Notes: a model not told the origin generated them from the sequence alone. 64,000 nt of DNA from Flavobacterium terrae (GCF_900142035.1 NZ_FQZI01000001.1:682001-746000), one strand, 5' to 3'; counted from the stretch's first letter, positions 53,446 through 63,388 are shown. Program-made: numbers and translations.

Positions 53446-54852
53446 ATGTCGTCTCATTACGAAGCACCCATTAGAAAACCTTTAGTACTTGGAAACAAAA
53501 GCTACCACGATGTAACAATTGATGTAGCCGCTCCGGTTGAAGGTAAAGCCAATAAACAATGGTGGACAGTATTTTACATAGCGCTTGCTTGCTTTTTGTG
53601 GGGAGTTAGCTGTATGTTATACACAATTACCGAAGGTATTGGAACATGGGGATTAAATAAAACAGTAGGTTGGGCTTGGGATATCACTAACTTCGTTTGG
53701 TGGGTAGGTATCGGTCACGCAGGAACCCTAATCTCTGCAGTACTATTATTATTCCGTCAAAAATGGAGAATGGCTATTAACCGTTCTGCAGAAGCAATGA
53801 CAATTTTCTCGGTAGTTCAAGCTGGTTTGTTTCCAATTATCCACATGGGTCGTCCATGGTTAGGATACTGGGTTTTACCTATTCCGAATCAATTTGGTTC
53901 ATTATGGGTTAACTTTAACTCACCGTTACTTTGGGACGTATTTGCGATTTCAACGTATTTATCGGTATCATTAGTTTTCTGGTGGACTGGTTTATTACCT
54001 GACTTTGCGATGTTGAGAGATAGAGCGGTGACACCTTTTACAAAAAGAATTTATTCTATACTATCTTTCGGATGGTCGGGTAGAGCAAAAGACTGGCAAC
54101 GTTTTGAAGAAGTATCTTTGGTATTAGCTGGTTTAGCAACTCCTCTTGTACTTTCTGTACACACGATCGTATCGATGGACTTTGCTACTTCTGTAATTCC
54201 AGGATGGCATACAACTATCTTTCCTCCTTACTTCGTTGCAGGAGCAGTTTTCTCTGGATTCGCGATGGTAAATACCTTGCTTATCATTATGAGAAAAGTA
54301 TCTAACCTGGAAGATTATATCACTATTCAGCATATCGAATTAATGAATATCATAATCATGATTACTGGTTCGATTGTAGGCTGTGCCTATATTACAGAGC
54401 TTTTCGTAGCTTGGTATTCAGGAGTAGAGTATGAACAATATGCATTCTTAAACAGAGCAACAGGACCTTACTGGTGGGCATATTGGGCAATGATGTCTTG
54501 TAACGTTTTCTCTCCACAATTCATGTGGTTTAAGAAATTAAGAACCAGTATCATGTTCTCTTTCATTATTTCTATCGTTGTAAACATCGGAATGTGGTTT
54601 GAGCGTTTCGTAATCATCGTAACCTCGTTACACCGTGATTACCTTCCATCATCATGGACAATGTTTCAACCAACATTTGTTGATATCGGTATCTTTGTAG
54701 GTACTATCGGATTCTTCTTTGTATTGTTTTTATTGTATTCAAGAACTTTCCCAGTGATTGCTCAGGCTGAAGTAAAAACTATCTTGAAATCTTCAGGAGA
54801 AAACTACAAAAGAGAAAGAGAAAAAAACGGTCATAATCACGATAATCACTAA
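53446..54852 (+). CDS. actC: Alternative complex III quinol-binding membrane subunit (ActC, NrfD-like)
   Basis: A 468-residue integral membrane protein of the NrfD/PsrC family with about ten helices. WWVGIGHAGTLISAVLLLFRQ is the helix region with the His/Asp-type quinol site, and IHMGRPWLGYWVLPIPNQ is family-typical. The C-terminus is His-rich (KNGHNHDNH). With ActF it forms the membrane core where menaquinol is oxidised. Confidence 0.93.
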   Translation: MSSHYEAPIRKPLVLGNKSYHDVTIDVAAPVEGKANKQWWTVFYIALACFLWGVSCMLYTITEGIGTWGLNKTVGWAWDITNFVWWVGIGHAGTLISAVLLLFRQKWRMAINRSAEAMTIFSVVQAGLFPIIHMGRPWLGYWVLPIPNQFGSLWVNFNSPLLWDVFAISTYLSVSLVFWWTGLLPDFAMLRDRAVTPFTKRIYSILSFGWSGRAKDWQRFEEVSLVLAGLATPLVLSVHTIVSMDFATSVIPGWHTTIFPPYFVAGAVFSGFAMVNTLLIIMRKVSNLEDYITIQHIELMNIIIMITGSIVGCAYITELFVAWYSGVEYEQYAFLNRATGPYWWAYWAMMSCNVFSPQFMWFKKLRTSIMFSFIISIVVNIGMWFERFVIIVTSLHRDYLPSSWTMFQPTFVDIGIFVGTIGFFFVLFLLYSRTFPVIAQAEVKTILKSSGENYKREREKNGHNHDNH

Positions 54853-54858
54853 TAAGTC

Positions 54859-55383
54859 ATGAGTAACAAAGTAATACATGCCCTATATAATGATGACGAT
54901 GTTTTGATGGATGCTGTAAAGCAAACTCGACTCGCACATCACCATATTGAAGAAGTTTATACTCCATTTCCTGTCCATGGTTTGGATAAAGCAATGGGAT
55001 TAGCCCCGACAAGAATTGCCATTTGTTCCTTTTTATTCGGATTAACCGGTTTGGCATTTGCTACTTGGTTGATGAATAACATTATGATTCAGGATTGGCC
55101 TCAGGATATTGGTGGTAAACCAAGTTTTAGTTATATTCAAAATATGCCAGCCTTCGTTCCAATTATGTTTGAAGAAACGGTATTTTTTGCTGCCCACTTA
55201 ATGGTAATTACTTTTTATATGAGAAGTAAATTATGGCCTTTCAAAGAGGCTGAAAACCCTGATGTTCGTACAACAGACGATCACTTCTTAATGGAAGTTG
55301 CCGTAAATAATAACGAAAGCGAATTAACTTCATTCTTGCAAAGTACAGGAGCAGTTGAAGTTAAAGTTGTTGAAAAGCATTAA
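54859..55383 (+). CDS. actD: Alternative complex III subunit ActD (DUF3341)
   Basis: A 174-residue protein of the DUF3341 family. Features are HIEEVYTPFPVHGLDKAMGL near residue 30, two membrane helices (about 55-75 and 100-125) and a small soluble tail. It is a structural part of the complex. It starts 6 bases after actC and ends 8 bases before actE. Confidence 0.93.
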   Translation: MSNKVIHALYNDDDVLMDAVKQTRLAHHHIEEVYTPFPVHGLDKAMGLAPTRIAICSFLFGLTGLAFATWLMNNIMIQDWPQDIGGKPSFSYIQNMPAFVPIMFEETVFFAAHLMVITFYMRSKLWPFKEAENPDVRTTDDHFLMEVAVNNNESELTSFLQSTGAVEVKVVEKH

Positions 55384-55391
55384 TCAGAATT

Positions 55392-55940
55392 ATGAGAAGA
55401 GTAGTATATACACTAACAGCTTTAATGGGGTTATCTTCATTGCTGTTTTCATGTCAAGATACAACAAAACCGAATTATCAGTTTTTTCCAAACATGTATG
55501 AATCGGTTGCGTATGAAACTTATTCAGAGTCTAATGCTTTCAAAAATGGGAAAGAAGGACAATTGCCAGCTCAAGGTTCAATTAAAAGAGGCTTTGTTCC
55601 TTATGAATTGCCAAATACTCCAGCAGGGTATGAGGCTTCAAAAGGTATGAATTCGCCTTTAGAATCATCTGAAGCGAATTTAGAAAAAGGTAAAGATTTA
55701 TTTAATATCTACTGTATTTCTTGTCACGGTGATAAAGGTGATGGAAAAGGTAAATTGGTTCAAAGAGAAAAATTCTTAGGTGTACCTAGTTATAAAGATA
55801 GAGCGATTACTGTTGGAAGTGTTTTCCATGTAGAAACTTACGGTCTAAACGCAATGGGATCTCATGCTAATCAATTGTCAAAGAAAGAAAGATGGCAAGT
55901 TGCTGAGTATGTGATGAAACTTAAGTCTGAATTAAAATAA
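55392..55940 (+). CDS. actE: Alternative complex III monoheme cytochrome c subunit (ActE)
   Basis: A 182-residue lipoprotein-type cytochrome. The signal peptide ends in LLFSC (lipobox). One c-heme site, CISCHGDKGDGKG, is near residue 111, and the axial Met is probably in GLNAMGSHANQL. It sits on the periplasmic face. Gene order and spacing match the actABCDEF operon. Confidence 0.93.
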   Translation: MRRVVYTLTALMGLSSLLFSCQDTTKPNYQFFPNMYESVAYETYSESNAFKNGKEGQLPAQGSIKRGFVPYELPNTPAGYEASKGMNSPLESSEANLEKGKDLFNIYCISCHGDKGDGKGKLVQREKFLGVPSYKDRAITVGSVFHVETYGLNAMGSHANQLSKKERWQVAEYVMKLKSELK

Positions 55941-55958
55941 TAAATACGCGATTAAGTT

Positions 55959-57455
55959 ATGTATACATTTTCAAGCAAATTAAAAAACGTAGCAATCATC
56001 TTAATGGTTCTAGGACTTTTAGGAATTGGTTATGGTTTTTTCAGTGCACCTAAAAATACAGAAGACGTAGAAAAAATATTAGCAGCTGATGCTCATGGTG
56101 AACACCATGCTGCTCCTGCTGCACACGGTGAGGCAAAGCACGAAGCGGCACCAGCTCATGCAGAAGAAAAACATGCGGTTGAAGCCGTTAAAGATTCTGC
56201 AACAGTAGTTGCTCACGGATTAGATTCTGTTGCTACTCATTTAGAAGAAGCGCATCTAGCTGAAGCTGCAAAACCTGTTGCTCACGATACACATACTAAA
56301 GATGCACACGCTGAAGCGGCTCACGGTGACGCACATGCAGACGAGCATAAAGAACACGTAGAACACGTTTTACACCAATTACAAAACAAACCTTGGGCTG
56401 CATTGTATGTTGGAGCTTTATTTGTTTTCTTAATTGCATTAGGGGTATTAGCATTCTATGCTATCCAATGGGCTTCACAAGCAGGTTGGTCTCCAGTGTT
56501 ATTTAGAGTAATGGAAGCAATCACCGCTTACCTTGTTCCTGGTGGAATTATCTTATTTGTATTATTAGTTTTATCTTGTTTACATTTCAATCATTTATTT
56601 GTTTGGATGGATCCAGAAGTAGTTGCTAAAGATCATTTAATTCAAGGTAAATCAGGATATTTAAATGTCCCTTTCTTTTTAATTAGAGCAGTTGTTTTCT
56701 TAGGCGGATGGATTCTTTATAGAACTTATACTAGAAAAAACTCAATTGCTTTAGATGAAACTAATGATTTATCATATTACAAGAAAAACTTTAAAGCATC
56801 TGCTGGTTTCTTAGCATTCTTCTTAGTGTCTGAGTCAATGATGTCTTGGGATTGGATCATGTCGGTAGATCCTCACTGGTTCAGTACATTATTTGGATGG
56901 TATGTGTTTGCTAGTTTTGTAGTAAGTGCTATTACTGTAATAGCTTTGGTTGCTTTATATTTAAAATCTAAAGGATATTTAGAGTTCGTAAATAACAGTC
57001 ATATTCATGATTTGGCTAAATATATGTTTGGTTTCTCTGTATTCTGGACGTATTTATGGTTCTCTCAATTCATGTTGATTTGGTATGCTAATATCCCAGA
57101 AGAGGTTACTTATTTCAAATTCAGAATAGAACATTATAACCTTCCTTTCTTCGGAATGGTAGTGATGAACTTCGTATTCCCAATCTTAATCCTTATCAAC
57201 ACCGATTTTAAACGTGTGCCCTGGATTATATGGATGGCAGGTATCATAATCTTATCAGGTCACTATTTAGATTTCCACAATATGATTTTCCCTGCTACAG
57301 TTGGAGATCAGTGGTTCATTGGTGCGGCTGAGTTAGGTTCAGTAGCATTCTTTGCAGGATTATTTATTTATGTTGTATTTTCAGCTTTAACAAAAGCTCC
57401 ATTGTTAGCAAAAGGTAATCCGCTAATTGAAGAAAGTAAGCATTTCCATTATTAA
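55959..57455 (+). CDS. actF: Alternative complex III membrane subunit ActF
   Basis: A 498-residue protein related to ActC/NrfD. A first helix is followed by about 90 residues rich in His, Ala and Glu (HGEHHAAPAAHGEAKHEAAP at its start), unusual for an integral membrane protein and likely to lie at the periplasmic surface. The remaining residues form about ten helices, including FGWYVFASFVVSAITVIAL and FWTYLWFSQFMLIWYANIPEE. It is the second quinol-type subunit of the complex. Confidence 0.93.
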   Translation: MYTFSSKLKNVAIILMVLGLLGIGYGFFSAPKNTEDVEKILAADAHGEHHAAPAAHGEAKHEAAPAHAEEKHAVEAVKDSATVVAHGLDSVATHLEEAHLAEAAKPVAHDTHTKDAHAEAAHGDAHADEHKEHVEHVLHQLQNKPWAALYVGALFVFLIALGVLAFYAIQWASQAGWSPVLFRVMEAITAYLVPGGIILFVLLVLSCLHFNHLFVWMDPEVVAKDHLIQGKSGYLNVPFFLIRAVVFLGGWILYRTYTRKNSIALDETNDLSYYKKNFKASAGFLAFFLVSESMMSWDWIMSVDPHWFSTLFGWYVFASFVVSAITVIALVALYLKSKGYLEFVNNSHIHDLAKYMFGFSVFWTYLWFSQFMLIWYANIPEEVTYFKFRIEHYNLPFFGMVVMNFVFPILILINTDFKRVPWIIWMAGIIILSGHYLDFHNMIFPATVGDQWFIGAAELGSVAFFAGLFIYVVFSALTKAPLLAKGNPLIEESKHFHY

Positions 57456-57474
57456 TATTTAAACAAGAAAACAG

Positions 57475-58650
57475 ATGACAAGTTTGTTGGTTATTATAGT
57501 TTTAGTCTTATTATCAATTGCTATTTGGCAAATGACTAAAATTTTCGACTTAACTCAGGTAGGCAATAAAAAAGAGGATTCTCAAATTGCTACTGATAAT
57601 GATAATAATGTACAGGGATATTTAATGTTTGGTTTTCTTGCATTCCTTTATATCTTCATGATATATGGAATGTTTAAATGGGGACACTTAGTATTAGGAA
57701 CGCCTGCTTCAGAGCATGGACCTGATTATGATAACTTAATGTATATTTCATTTGCTATCATTTTCTTTGTGCAAGCAATTACTCAAGTTTTATTGCATTA
57801 TTTTGCTTTCAAATATAGAGGAGCAAAAGATAAAAAAGCTTTGTACTATGCTGATAATGATAAATTAGAATTCATTTGGACTATTATTCCAGTAATCGTT
57901 TTAGCAGGTTTGATTCTTTATGGATTATATACTTGGACAAACATCATGTTCGTTGATGAAGATGAAGATGTTATGGTTGTTGAATTATATGCAAAACAAT
58001 TTAGCTGGGAAGCTCGTTATTCTGGAAAAGATAATGTTCTAGGTAAAGCTAATGTACGATTAATCGAAGGTGTTAACACAATGGGTGTTGATGTTAATGA
58101 TCCTAATGCACAAGATGATATTTCTGTAACTGAATTGCACATTCCTAAAGGGAAAAAGATTTTATTCAAATTACGTTCTCAAGATATTTTACACTCAGCT
58201 TATATGCCTCATTTTAGAGCACAAATGAACTGTGTTCCAGGAATGGTAACTGAGTTTGCTTTTAGACCAACAATGACTACTGACGAAATGCGTCAGCAAC
58301 CAGAAATTGTTGAAAAAGTTTCGAATATCAATAAGATAAGAGCTAAGAAAACTGCTCAATTAGTTGCAGAAGGTAAAACAGCTCTTGATCCTTACACTTT
58401 TGACTATTTATTACTTTGTAACAAAATTTGTGGTGCATCTCACTACAACATGCAAATGAAAATCGTTGTAGATACTCCTCAAGATTTTCAAGCTTGGTTA
58501 AAAGATAAGAAGACTATTGTTAATGCTGTTAAAGAAGATTTAGCATCTAAAAAAGCTGAAGAAAAGCCAGTTGTAGCTCCAGTTCAAGCTAAAGTGTTAG
58601 ATTCTACAGTTGTAGCTACAGCAGAAGACAAATTAGAAGAAAAGAAATAA
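57475..58650 (+). CDS. coxB: Cytochrome c oxidase subunit II
   Basis: A 391-residue protein with an N-terminal hydrophobic segment, two further helices (about 45-70 and 130-155), and a periplasmic cupredoxin domain. The CuA site is visible as LLLCNKICGASHYNMQM, with the upstream His in DILHSAYMPHF. No heme c domain is fused. It accepts electrons from the cytochromes of alternative complex III; the gene lies directly downstream of actF. Confidence 0.95.
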   Translation: MTSLLVIIVLVLLSIAIWQMTKIFDLTQVGNKKEDSQIATDNDNNVQGYLMFGFLAFLYIFMIYGMFKWGHLVLGTPASEHGPDYDNLMYISFAIIFFVQAITQVLLHYFAFKYRGAKDKKALYYADNDKLEFIWTIIPVIVLAGLILYGLYTWTNIMFVDEDEDVMVVELYAKQFSWEARYSGKDNVLGKANVRLIEGVNTMGVDVNDPNAQDDISVTELHIPKGKKILFKLRSQDILHSAYMPHFRAQMNCVPGMVTEFAFRPTMTTDEMRQQPEIVEKVSNINKIRAKKTAQLVAEGKTALDPYTFDYLLLCNKICGASHYNMQMKIVVDTPQDFQAWLKDKKTIVNAVKEDLASKKAEEKPVVAPVQAKVLDSTVVATAEDKLEEKK

Positions 58651-58679
58651 TAAGAATTTTAAATTAATTATAGAAAACT

Positions 58680-60485
58680 ATGGGAGCAGCAGGACATGAC
58701 CACGATCACGCACACGATCACGATCACGCACACCACCATAAAGATACATTCATCACTAAATATATTTTTAGTATAGATCATAAAATGATTGCTAAACAAT
58801 ACTTGATTACAGGTATTATTATGGGAATCGTTGGTGTAGTGATGTCATTACTTTTTAGAATGCAGATTGCTTGGCCAGAAGAGTCTTTTGGTATTTTCAA
58901 ATTCTTATTAGGTGAAAAAATGGCTCCAGGTGGAGTTATGCGAAATGATATTTATCTGGCTTTAGTTACAATACATGGTACTATCATGGTATTCTTTGTA
59001 TTGACTGCAGGTTTGAGTGGTACTTTCAGTAACTTGTTAATTCCGTTACAAATTGGTGCTCGTGATATGGCATCAGGATTTTTAAATATGATTTCTTACT
59101 GGTTGTTCTTTACTTCATCAGTTGTAATGATTTGTTCATTATTTGTTGAGTCAGGACCAGCATCTGCAGGTTGGACAATCTATCCTCCATTATCAGCTTT
59201 ACCACAAGCAATTCCTGGTTCAGGAACTGGTATGACATTATGGTTAGTTTCAATGGCTATCTTCATTGCTTCTTCGTTAATGGGATCATTAAACTATGTG
59301 GTAACGGTGATCAATTTAAGAACTAAAGGTATGTCAATGACAAGATTGCCTCTTACAGTATGGGCATTCTTCATTACTGCTGTTATTGGTATCGTATCAT
59401 TCCCAGTATTATTATCTGCTGCCTTGATGTTAATCATGGATAGAAGTTTTGGGACTTCTTTCTTCTTGTCAGATATTTTTATTTCTGGTGAAGTTTTACA
59501 TTACCAAGGAGGTTCTCCTGTATTATTTGAGCACTTATTCTGGTTCTTAGGACACCCTGAAGTATATATTGTATTATTACCAGCTTTAGGTATCACTTCT
59601 GAGATTATTGCTACGAATTCTCGTAAGCCAATCTTTGGATACCGTGCGATGATTGCGTCAATTTTAGCTATTGCTTTCTTATCAACAATTGTATGGGGTC
59701 ACCACATGTTCATTTCAGGTATGAACCCATTCTTAGGGTCTGTATTTACATTTACTACGTTGTTAATTGCAATTCCTTCTGCTGTAAAAGCATTTAACTA
59801 TATCACTACATTATGGAAAGGTAACTTACAGTTAAATCCTGCAATGTTATTCTCTATTGGATTAGTTTCTACTTTTATCTCTGGAGGTTTAACAGGTATC
59901 ATTTTAGGAGATTCAACTTTAGATATTAATGTTCACGATACATATTTCGTTGTGGCTCACTTCCACTTAGTAATGGGTATCTCTGCATTGTATGGATTCT
60001 TTGCTGGTGTTTACCACTGGTTTCCAAGAATGTTTGGTAGAATGATGAACAAAAACTTAGGTTATATTCACTTCTGGGTTACTGCAGTTTGTGCTTACGG
60101 AGTATTCTATCCAATGCACTTTATAGGAATGGCTGGTTTACCACGTCGTTATTATACAAACTCTAATTTCCCATTATTTGATGATTTAGCAGATGTAAAT
60201 GTTTTAATTACGACATTCGCTTTAGTTGGAGCTGCTTTTCAATTAGTGTTTATGTGGAATTTCTTCTATAGTATTTTCTATGGTAAAAAATCTGTTCAAA
60301 ACCCTTGGAAATCGAATACATTGGAGTGGACTGCACCAGTTGAACATATTCATGGTAACTGGCCAGGAGAATTACCAACAGTTCACAGATGGCCATATGA
60401 TTACAGTAAGCCAGGTCATGATGATGACTTTGTGCCTCAAACTACACCAATGAAAGAAGGTGAAGAAGAGTTACACCATGCTTAA
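58680..60485 (+). CDS. coxA: Cytochrome c oxidase subunit I (aa3 type)
   Basis: A 601-residue heme-copper oxidase with twelve helices. The ligands are visible: His in TIHGTIMVFF (heme a), HPEVYIVLLP (CuB His with the crosslinked Tyr), WGHHMF (CuB His pair), and VHDTYFVVAHFHLVMG (heme a3 and a His). The N-terminus carries a His/Asp run (HDHDHAHDHDHAHHH). It reduces oxygen to water and pumps protons. It is the last gene of the act-cox operon; subunits III and IV are not in the window. Confidence 0.96.
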   Translation: MGAAGHDHDHAHDHDHAHHHKDTFITKYIFSIDHKMIAKQYLITGIIMGIVGVVMSLLFRMQIAWPEESFGIFKFLLGEKMAPGGVMRNDIYLALVTIHGTIMVFFVLTAGLSGTFSNLLIPLQIGARDMASGFLNMISYWLFFTSSVVMICSLFVESGPASAGWTIYPPLSALPQAIPGSGTGMTLWLVSMAIFIASSLMGSLNYVVTVINLRTKGMSMTRLPLTVWAFFITAVIGIVSFPVLLSAALMLIMDRSFGTSFFLSDIFISGEVLHYQGGSPVLFEHLFWFLGHPEVYIVLLPALGITSEIIATNSRKPIFGYRAMIASILAIAFLSTIVWGHHMFISGMNPFLGSVFTFTTLLIAIPSAVKAFNYITTLWKGNLQLNPAMLFSIGLVSTFISGGLTGIILGDSTLDINVHDTYFVVAHFHLVMGISALYGFFAGVYHWFPRMFGRMMNKNLGYIHFWVTAVCAYGVFYPMHFIGMAGLPRRYYTNSNFPLFDDLADVNVLITTFALVGAAFQLVFMWNFFYSIFYGKKSVQNPWKSNTLEWTAPVEHIHGNWPGELPTVHRWPYDYSKPGHDDDFVPQTTPMKEGEEELHHA

Positions 60486-60500
60486 TAAAATATAATATTT

Positions 60501-60530
60501 AAAAAGCCCTTTCTAAAGAAGGGCTTTTTT
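60501..60530 (+). terminator. act-cox operon terminator
   Basis: AAAAAGCCCTT and AAGGGCTTTTTT pair over TCTAAAG, with the T-run inside the right arm. Confidence 0.9.
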
Positions 60531-60563
60531 TATTTTTGTTATCTTTATGCAATAATTTATACG

Positions 60564-61253
60564 ATGAAAAGTTTTTTTTCAATTATTTTATTTTTTTCAT
60601 TTTACAATGCCTTTTCTCAAGAGGTTCCTGATTTTGAAGCAATAGATTCTTTATATAGAGAAGATCAATTCTATTTTGTTACCACATACAATGCTATTCA
60701 AAATGCTCCTAAAGCTATTTCGCAAAACTCTTATTCTGCTGGTTTTGGAGTTGGTTTTTTGAGAGATTTTCCAGTTAATAAGTTGAGGACTTTTGCGGTT
60801 GCGCCTGGTTTAGGTCTTTCATATAATAATTATAAACAGAATTTACTTATTTCAGAACGAGATGGTGAAAGATCTTATTCTGCTATTGATGGAGGTATAG
60901 ATTACAAAAAAAATAAATTTGCAATATATTCAATTGATGTTCCAATAGAATTACGTTGGAGAACTTCTACTTTTGAATCACATAAATTTTGGAGGATTTA
61001 CGCAGGTGTTAAATTGAGTTATAATTTTCTTAATCAATCAAGGTATATTGGGCCAAATGAAAGTTTTAAAATAAATAATAACCCAGATTTTAATAAGTTT
61101 TCTTACGGTGTTTATTTAACTACTGGTTTTAATACTTGGAATTTTTATGGATATTATGGTCTTCAAGATATTTTCAAAGATGTTTCTTTTAATAGCCAAG
61201 AGCCGTTAAAAATGCAATCTCTTAATTTAGGTCTAATGTTTTATATTTTATAA
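60564..61253 (+). CDS. PorT-family outer membrane beta-barrel protein
   Basis: A 229-residue protein with a signal peptide ending near NAFSQ. The rest is an eight-stranded-barrel pattern typical of the PorT/OMP_b-brl_2 group (SAGFGVGFLRDFPVNK, IDVPIELRWR, WRIYAGVKLSYNF). PorT is linked to type IX secretion, but this gene is not in the usual porT neighbourhood beside ubiE, so it may be porT or a paralogue. Its stop overlaps the stop of the convergent gene by 6 bases. Confidence 0.75.
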   Translation: MKSFFSIILFFSFYNAFSQEVPDFEAIDSLYREDQFYFVTTYNAIQNAPKAISQNSYSAGFGVGFLRDFPVNKLRTFAVAPGLGLSYNNYKQNLLISERDGERSYSAIDGGIDYKKNKFAIYSIDVPIELRWRTSTFESHKFWRIYAGVKLSYNFLNQSRYIGPNESFKINNNPDFNKFSYGVYLTTGFNTWNFYGYYGLQDIFKDVSFNSQEPLKMQSLNLGLMFYIL

Positions 61254-61853
61254 CCAAAAGATGGTTAAAAATAGTTGTGGTAATATCCCTATTGTATAAC
61301 CTAAAAGAAGTTCTTTTGGTGTGTGCGCTTTCATGTATAGTCTTGATGATGCAACTAGGCCATTAAGCAATAAAAGAACAGAAATGAGCATTACTGGTTT
61401 GTATTGAAATCTAATAGAGCAAAAGATACAGAAGATTGTTAAGGATGATATCCCTAACATGTGTAAGCTTGCTTTTTTATGAAAAAAGGCTAATAACAAT
61501 GCTAATAGGCTACTAATAATACTTCCTAAGTAAAAATAGAACAGTTCTGGTAATTCTTCAACAGTTATGCTTTTAGTTATTAGAATAATTAATAGTAATG
61601 ATTGTAAAAACAATGGTATTTTCCTTTGTGAGACCTTTGTAACCATTATTGAGTCTATTTTGTTGAGTGATACAAGCAAATAGAAACATGCTAAAGGTAT
61701 AAAGACGGTAATGATAAGAATTTGTAAGAAATACAAATAGACAGTTTCGTAGTCTAAGAATTTTTCTGAAGTTAAAAAAAAGAAAATAGCTGCAAACACC
61801 GATATGAAAATAGGGTGAAAGGCAAATGAAAAAAAAGGTAATACTTTTTTCAA
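61248..61853 (-). CDS. Multi-span membrane protein, degenerate PAP2-like
   Basis: A 201-residue protein with about six helices. It carries traces of the PAP2 phosphatase motifs in order: KVSQRKIP (motif 1), a His in KKASLHMLG (motif 2), and SSRLYMKAHTPKELLLG (motif 3, SRxxxxxH with Glu for the usual Asp). Activity is uncertain because motif 2 lacks PSGH. It starts one base after rpoN ends on the same strand, so it is likely co-transcribed with it. Confidence 0.65.
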   Translation of the reverse strand: MKKVLPFFSFAFHPIFISVFAAIFFFLTSEKFLDYETVYLYFLQILIITVFIPLACFYLLVSLNKIDSIMVTKVSQRKIPLFLQSLLLIILITKSITVEELPELFYFYLGSIISSLLALLLAFFHKKASLHMLGISSLTIFCIFCSIRFQYKPVMLISVLLLLNGLVASSRLYMKAHTPKELLLGYTIGILPQLFLTIFWL

Positions 61854-61854
61854 A

Positions 61855-63327
61855 TTAAATCTTTTTACGCATTCTGGCTACCGGAATGTCCAGTTGTTCT
61901 CTATATTTAGCAACAGTTCTTCTGGCAATTGGATAACCTCTTTCTTTTAAAAGTTCTGCCAACTGATCATCTGGTAATGGTTTGCGTTTGTCTTCTTCGG
62001 AAATAACTTGTTCTAGTATCTTTTTAATTTCTATTGTAGAAACTTCTTCACCTTGGTCATTTACCATAGCTTCGCTAAAAAACTCTTTTAAAAGTTTTGT
62101 TCCGTAAGGAGTATCTACATATTTACTATTTGCTACACGAGAAACAGTTGATATATCAAGACCAACCATATCTGCAATGTCTTTTAAGATCATTGGTTTT
62201 AACTTGGTTTCATCGCCATCAAGAAAATATTCTTGTTGGAAATGCATAATGGCATTCATTGTGACAAATAATGTCTCCTGGCGTTGTTTAATGGCGTCAA
62301 TAAACCATTTTGCTGAATCTAATTTCTGTTTGATGAATTGAACCGCATCACGTTGTGCGTTTGACTTGTCTTTAGAGTCTTTATAGGTCTTCATCATCTC
62401 TTGATAATCTTTTGAGACATGAAGCTCTGGGGCATTACGCCCATTTAAAGTAAGCTCTAATTCATCATCGATAATTTTAATGGCAAAATCAGGAACGATG
62501 TGTTCAGTAATTTTTGTGTTTCCGCTAAATGAACCTCCAGGTTTAGGGTTCAATTTTTCTATTTCATCGATTGCTTTTTTAAGCTGATCTTTAGAAACGT
62601 TATATTTTTGAAGTAATTTTTCGTAATGCTTTTTTGTAAAAGCATCGAACTGATCTTCAATAATTTTTATAGCTAAATCAACAGATTCAGTAGGGGTTTT
62701 GTGTTTTAATTGCAATAACAAACATTCTTGCAAATCGCGTGCACCAACTCCAGATGGTTCCAGCTCATGTATGATATGGCAAAGAATTTTATTGACTGTT
62801 TCTTCATCAGTGTAAATCCCTTGTGTGAATGCCATGTCATCTACAACATCGGCAATGCTTCTTCTTAGATAACCATCATCATCAATACTTCCAACTAAGA
62901 AATCGGCTATATCACGTTGATCATCACTTAAAACAAATGTATTAAGTTGATTGACTAAATCTTGATGGAAACTTACAGCAGCTACAAATGGAATATCTCT
63001 ATCCTCATCATCGTCACTGTAATTATTTGTTTGCGTTTTGTAGTCAGGAGTTTCGTCGTTACTTAAATATTCATCAATATTAATGTCATTGGCATCAATG
63101 CTATCACTGTCATCATAGTCATCATATTCGTCATTGTTGTCAAATTCATCTTTTTCGAACTTATCTTCATCATCTAAATTACCTCCTTCTAAAGCTGGAT
63201 TTTCATTCATTTCCTCCATAAGGCGTTGTTCAAAAGCCTGAGTAGGCAATTGAATTAGCTTCATCAACTGAATTTGTTGAGGAGAAAGTTTCTGAGATAA
63301 TTTAAACTGTAAGTTTTGTTTTAACAT
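61855..63327 (-). CDS. rpoN: RNA polymerase sigma-54 factor
   Basis: A 490-residue sigma factor. Region I (QNLQFKLSQKLSPQQIQLM) is Gln/Leu-rich and binds activators. An acidic, Asp-rich region II runs from about residue 48 to 110. The core-binding and DNA-binding regions follow, ending in the RpoN box ARRTVAKYRE near residue 475. It directs activator-dependent transcription. It lies downstream of asnS on the same strand; the 79-base gap has a strong inverted repeat. Confidence 0.95.
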   Translation of the reverse strand: MLKQNLQFKLSQKLSPQQIQLMKLIQLPTQAFEQRLMEEMNENPALEGGNLDDEDKFEKDEFDNNDEYDDYDDSDSIDANDINIDEYLSNDETPDYKTQTNNYSDDDEDRDIPFVAAVSFHQDLVNQLNTFVLSDDQRDIADFLVGSIDDDGYLRRSIADVVDDMAFTQGIYTDEETVNKILCHIIHELEPSGVGARDLQECLLLQLKHKTPTESVDLAIKIIEDQFDAFTKKHYEKLLQKYNVSKDQLKKAIDEIEKLNPKPGGSFSGNTKITEHIVPDFAIKIIDDELELTLNGRNAPELHVSKDYQEMMKTYKDSKDKSNAQRDAVQFIKQKLDSAKWFIDAIKQRQETLFVTMNAIMHFQQEYFLDGDETKLKPMILKDIADMVGLDISTVSRVANSKYVDTPYGTKLLKEFFSEAMVNDQGEEVSTIEIKKILEQVISEEDKRKPLPDDQLAELLKERGYPIARRTVAKYREQLDIPVARMRKKI

Positions 63328-63352
63328 GTTTGAATATTCGGTTATTATTGAA

Positions 63353-63388
63353 TTTGGTTATTTGAATATTTAAAAACAAATAACCAAA
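63353..63388. repeat. Inverted repeat upstream of rpoN
   Basis: TTTGGTTATTTG (63353-63364) is the exact complement of CAAATAACCAAA (63377-63388). One more base pair extends it, and an outer ATTCG/CGAAT pair (63336, 63393) is also present. It is 26 bases before the rpoN start. It could be a weak asnS terminator, a leader hairpin or a repressor site. Confidence 0.7.
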
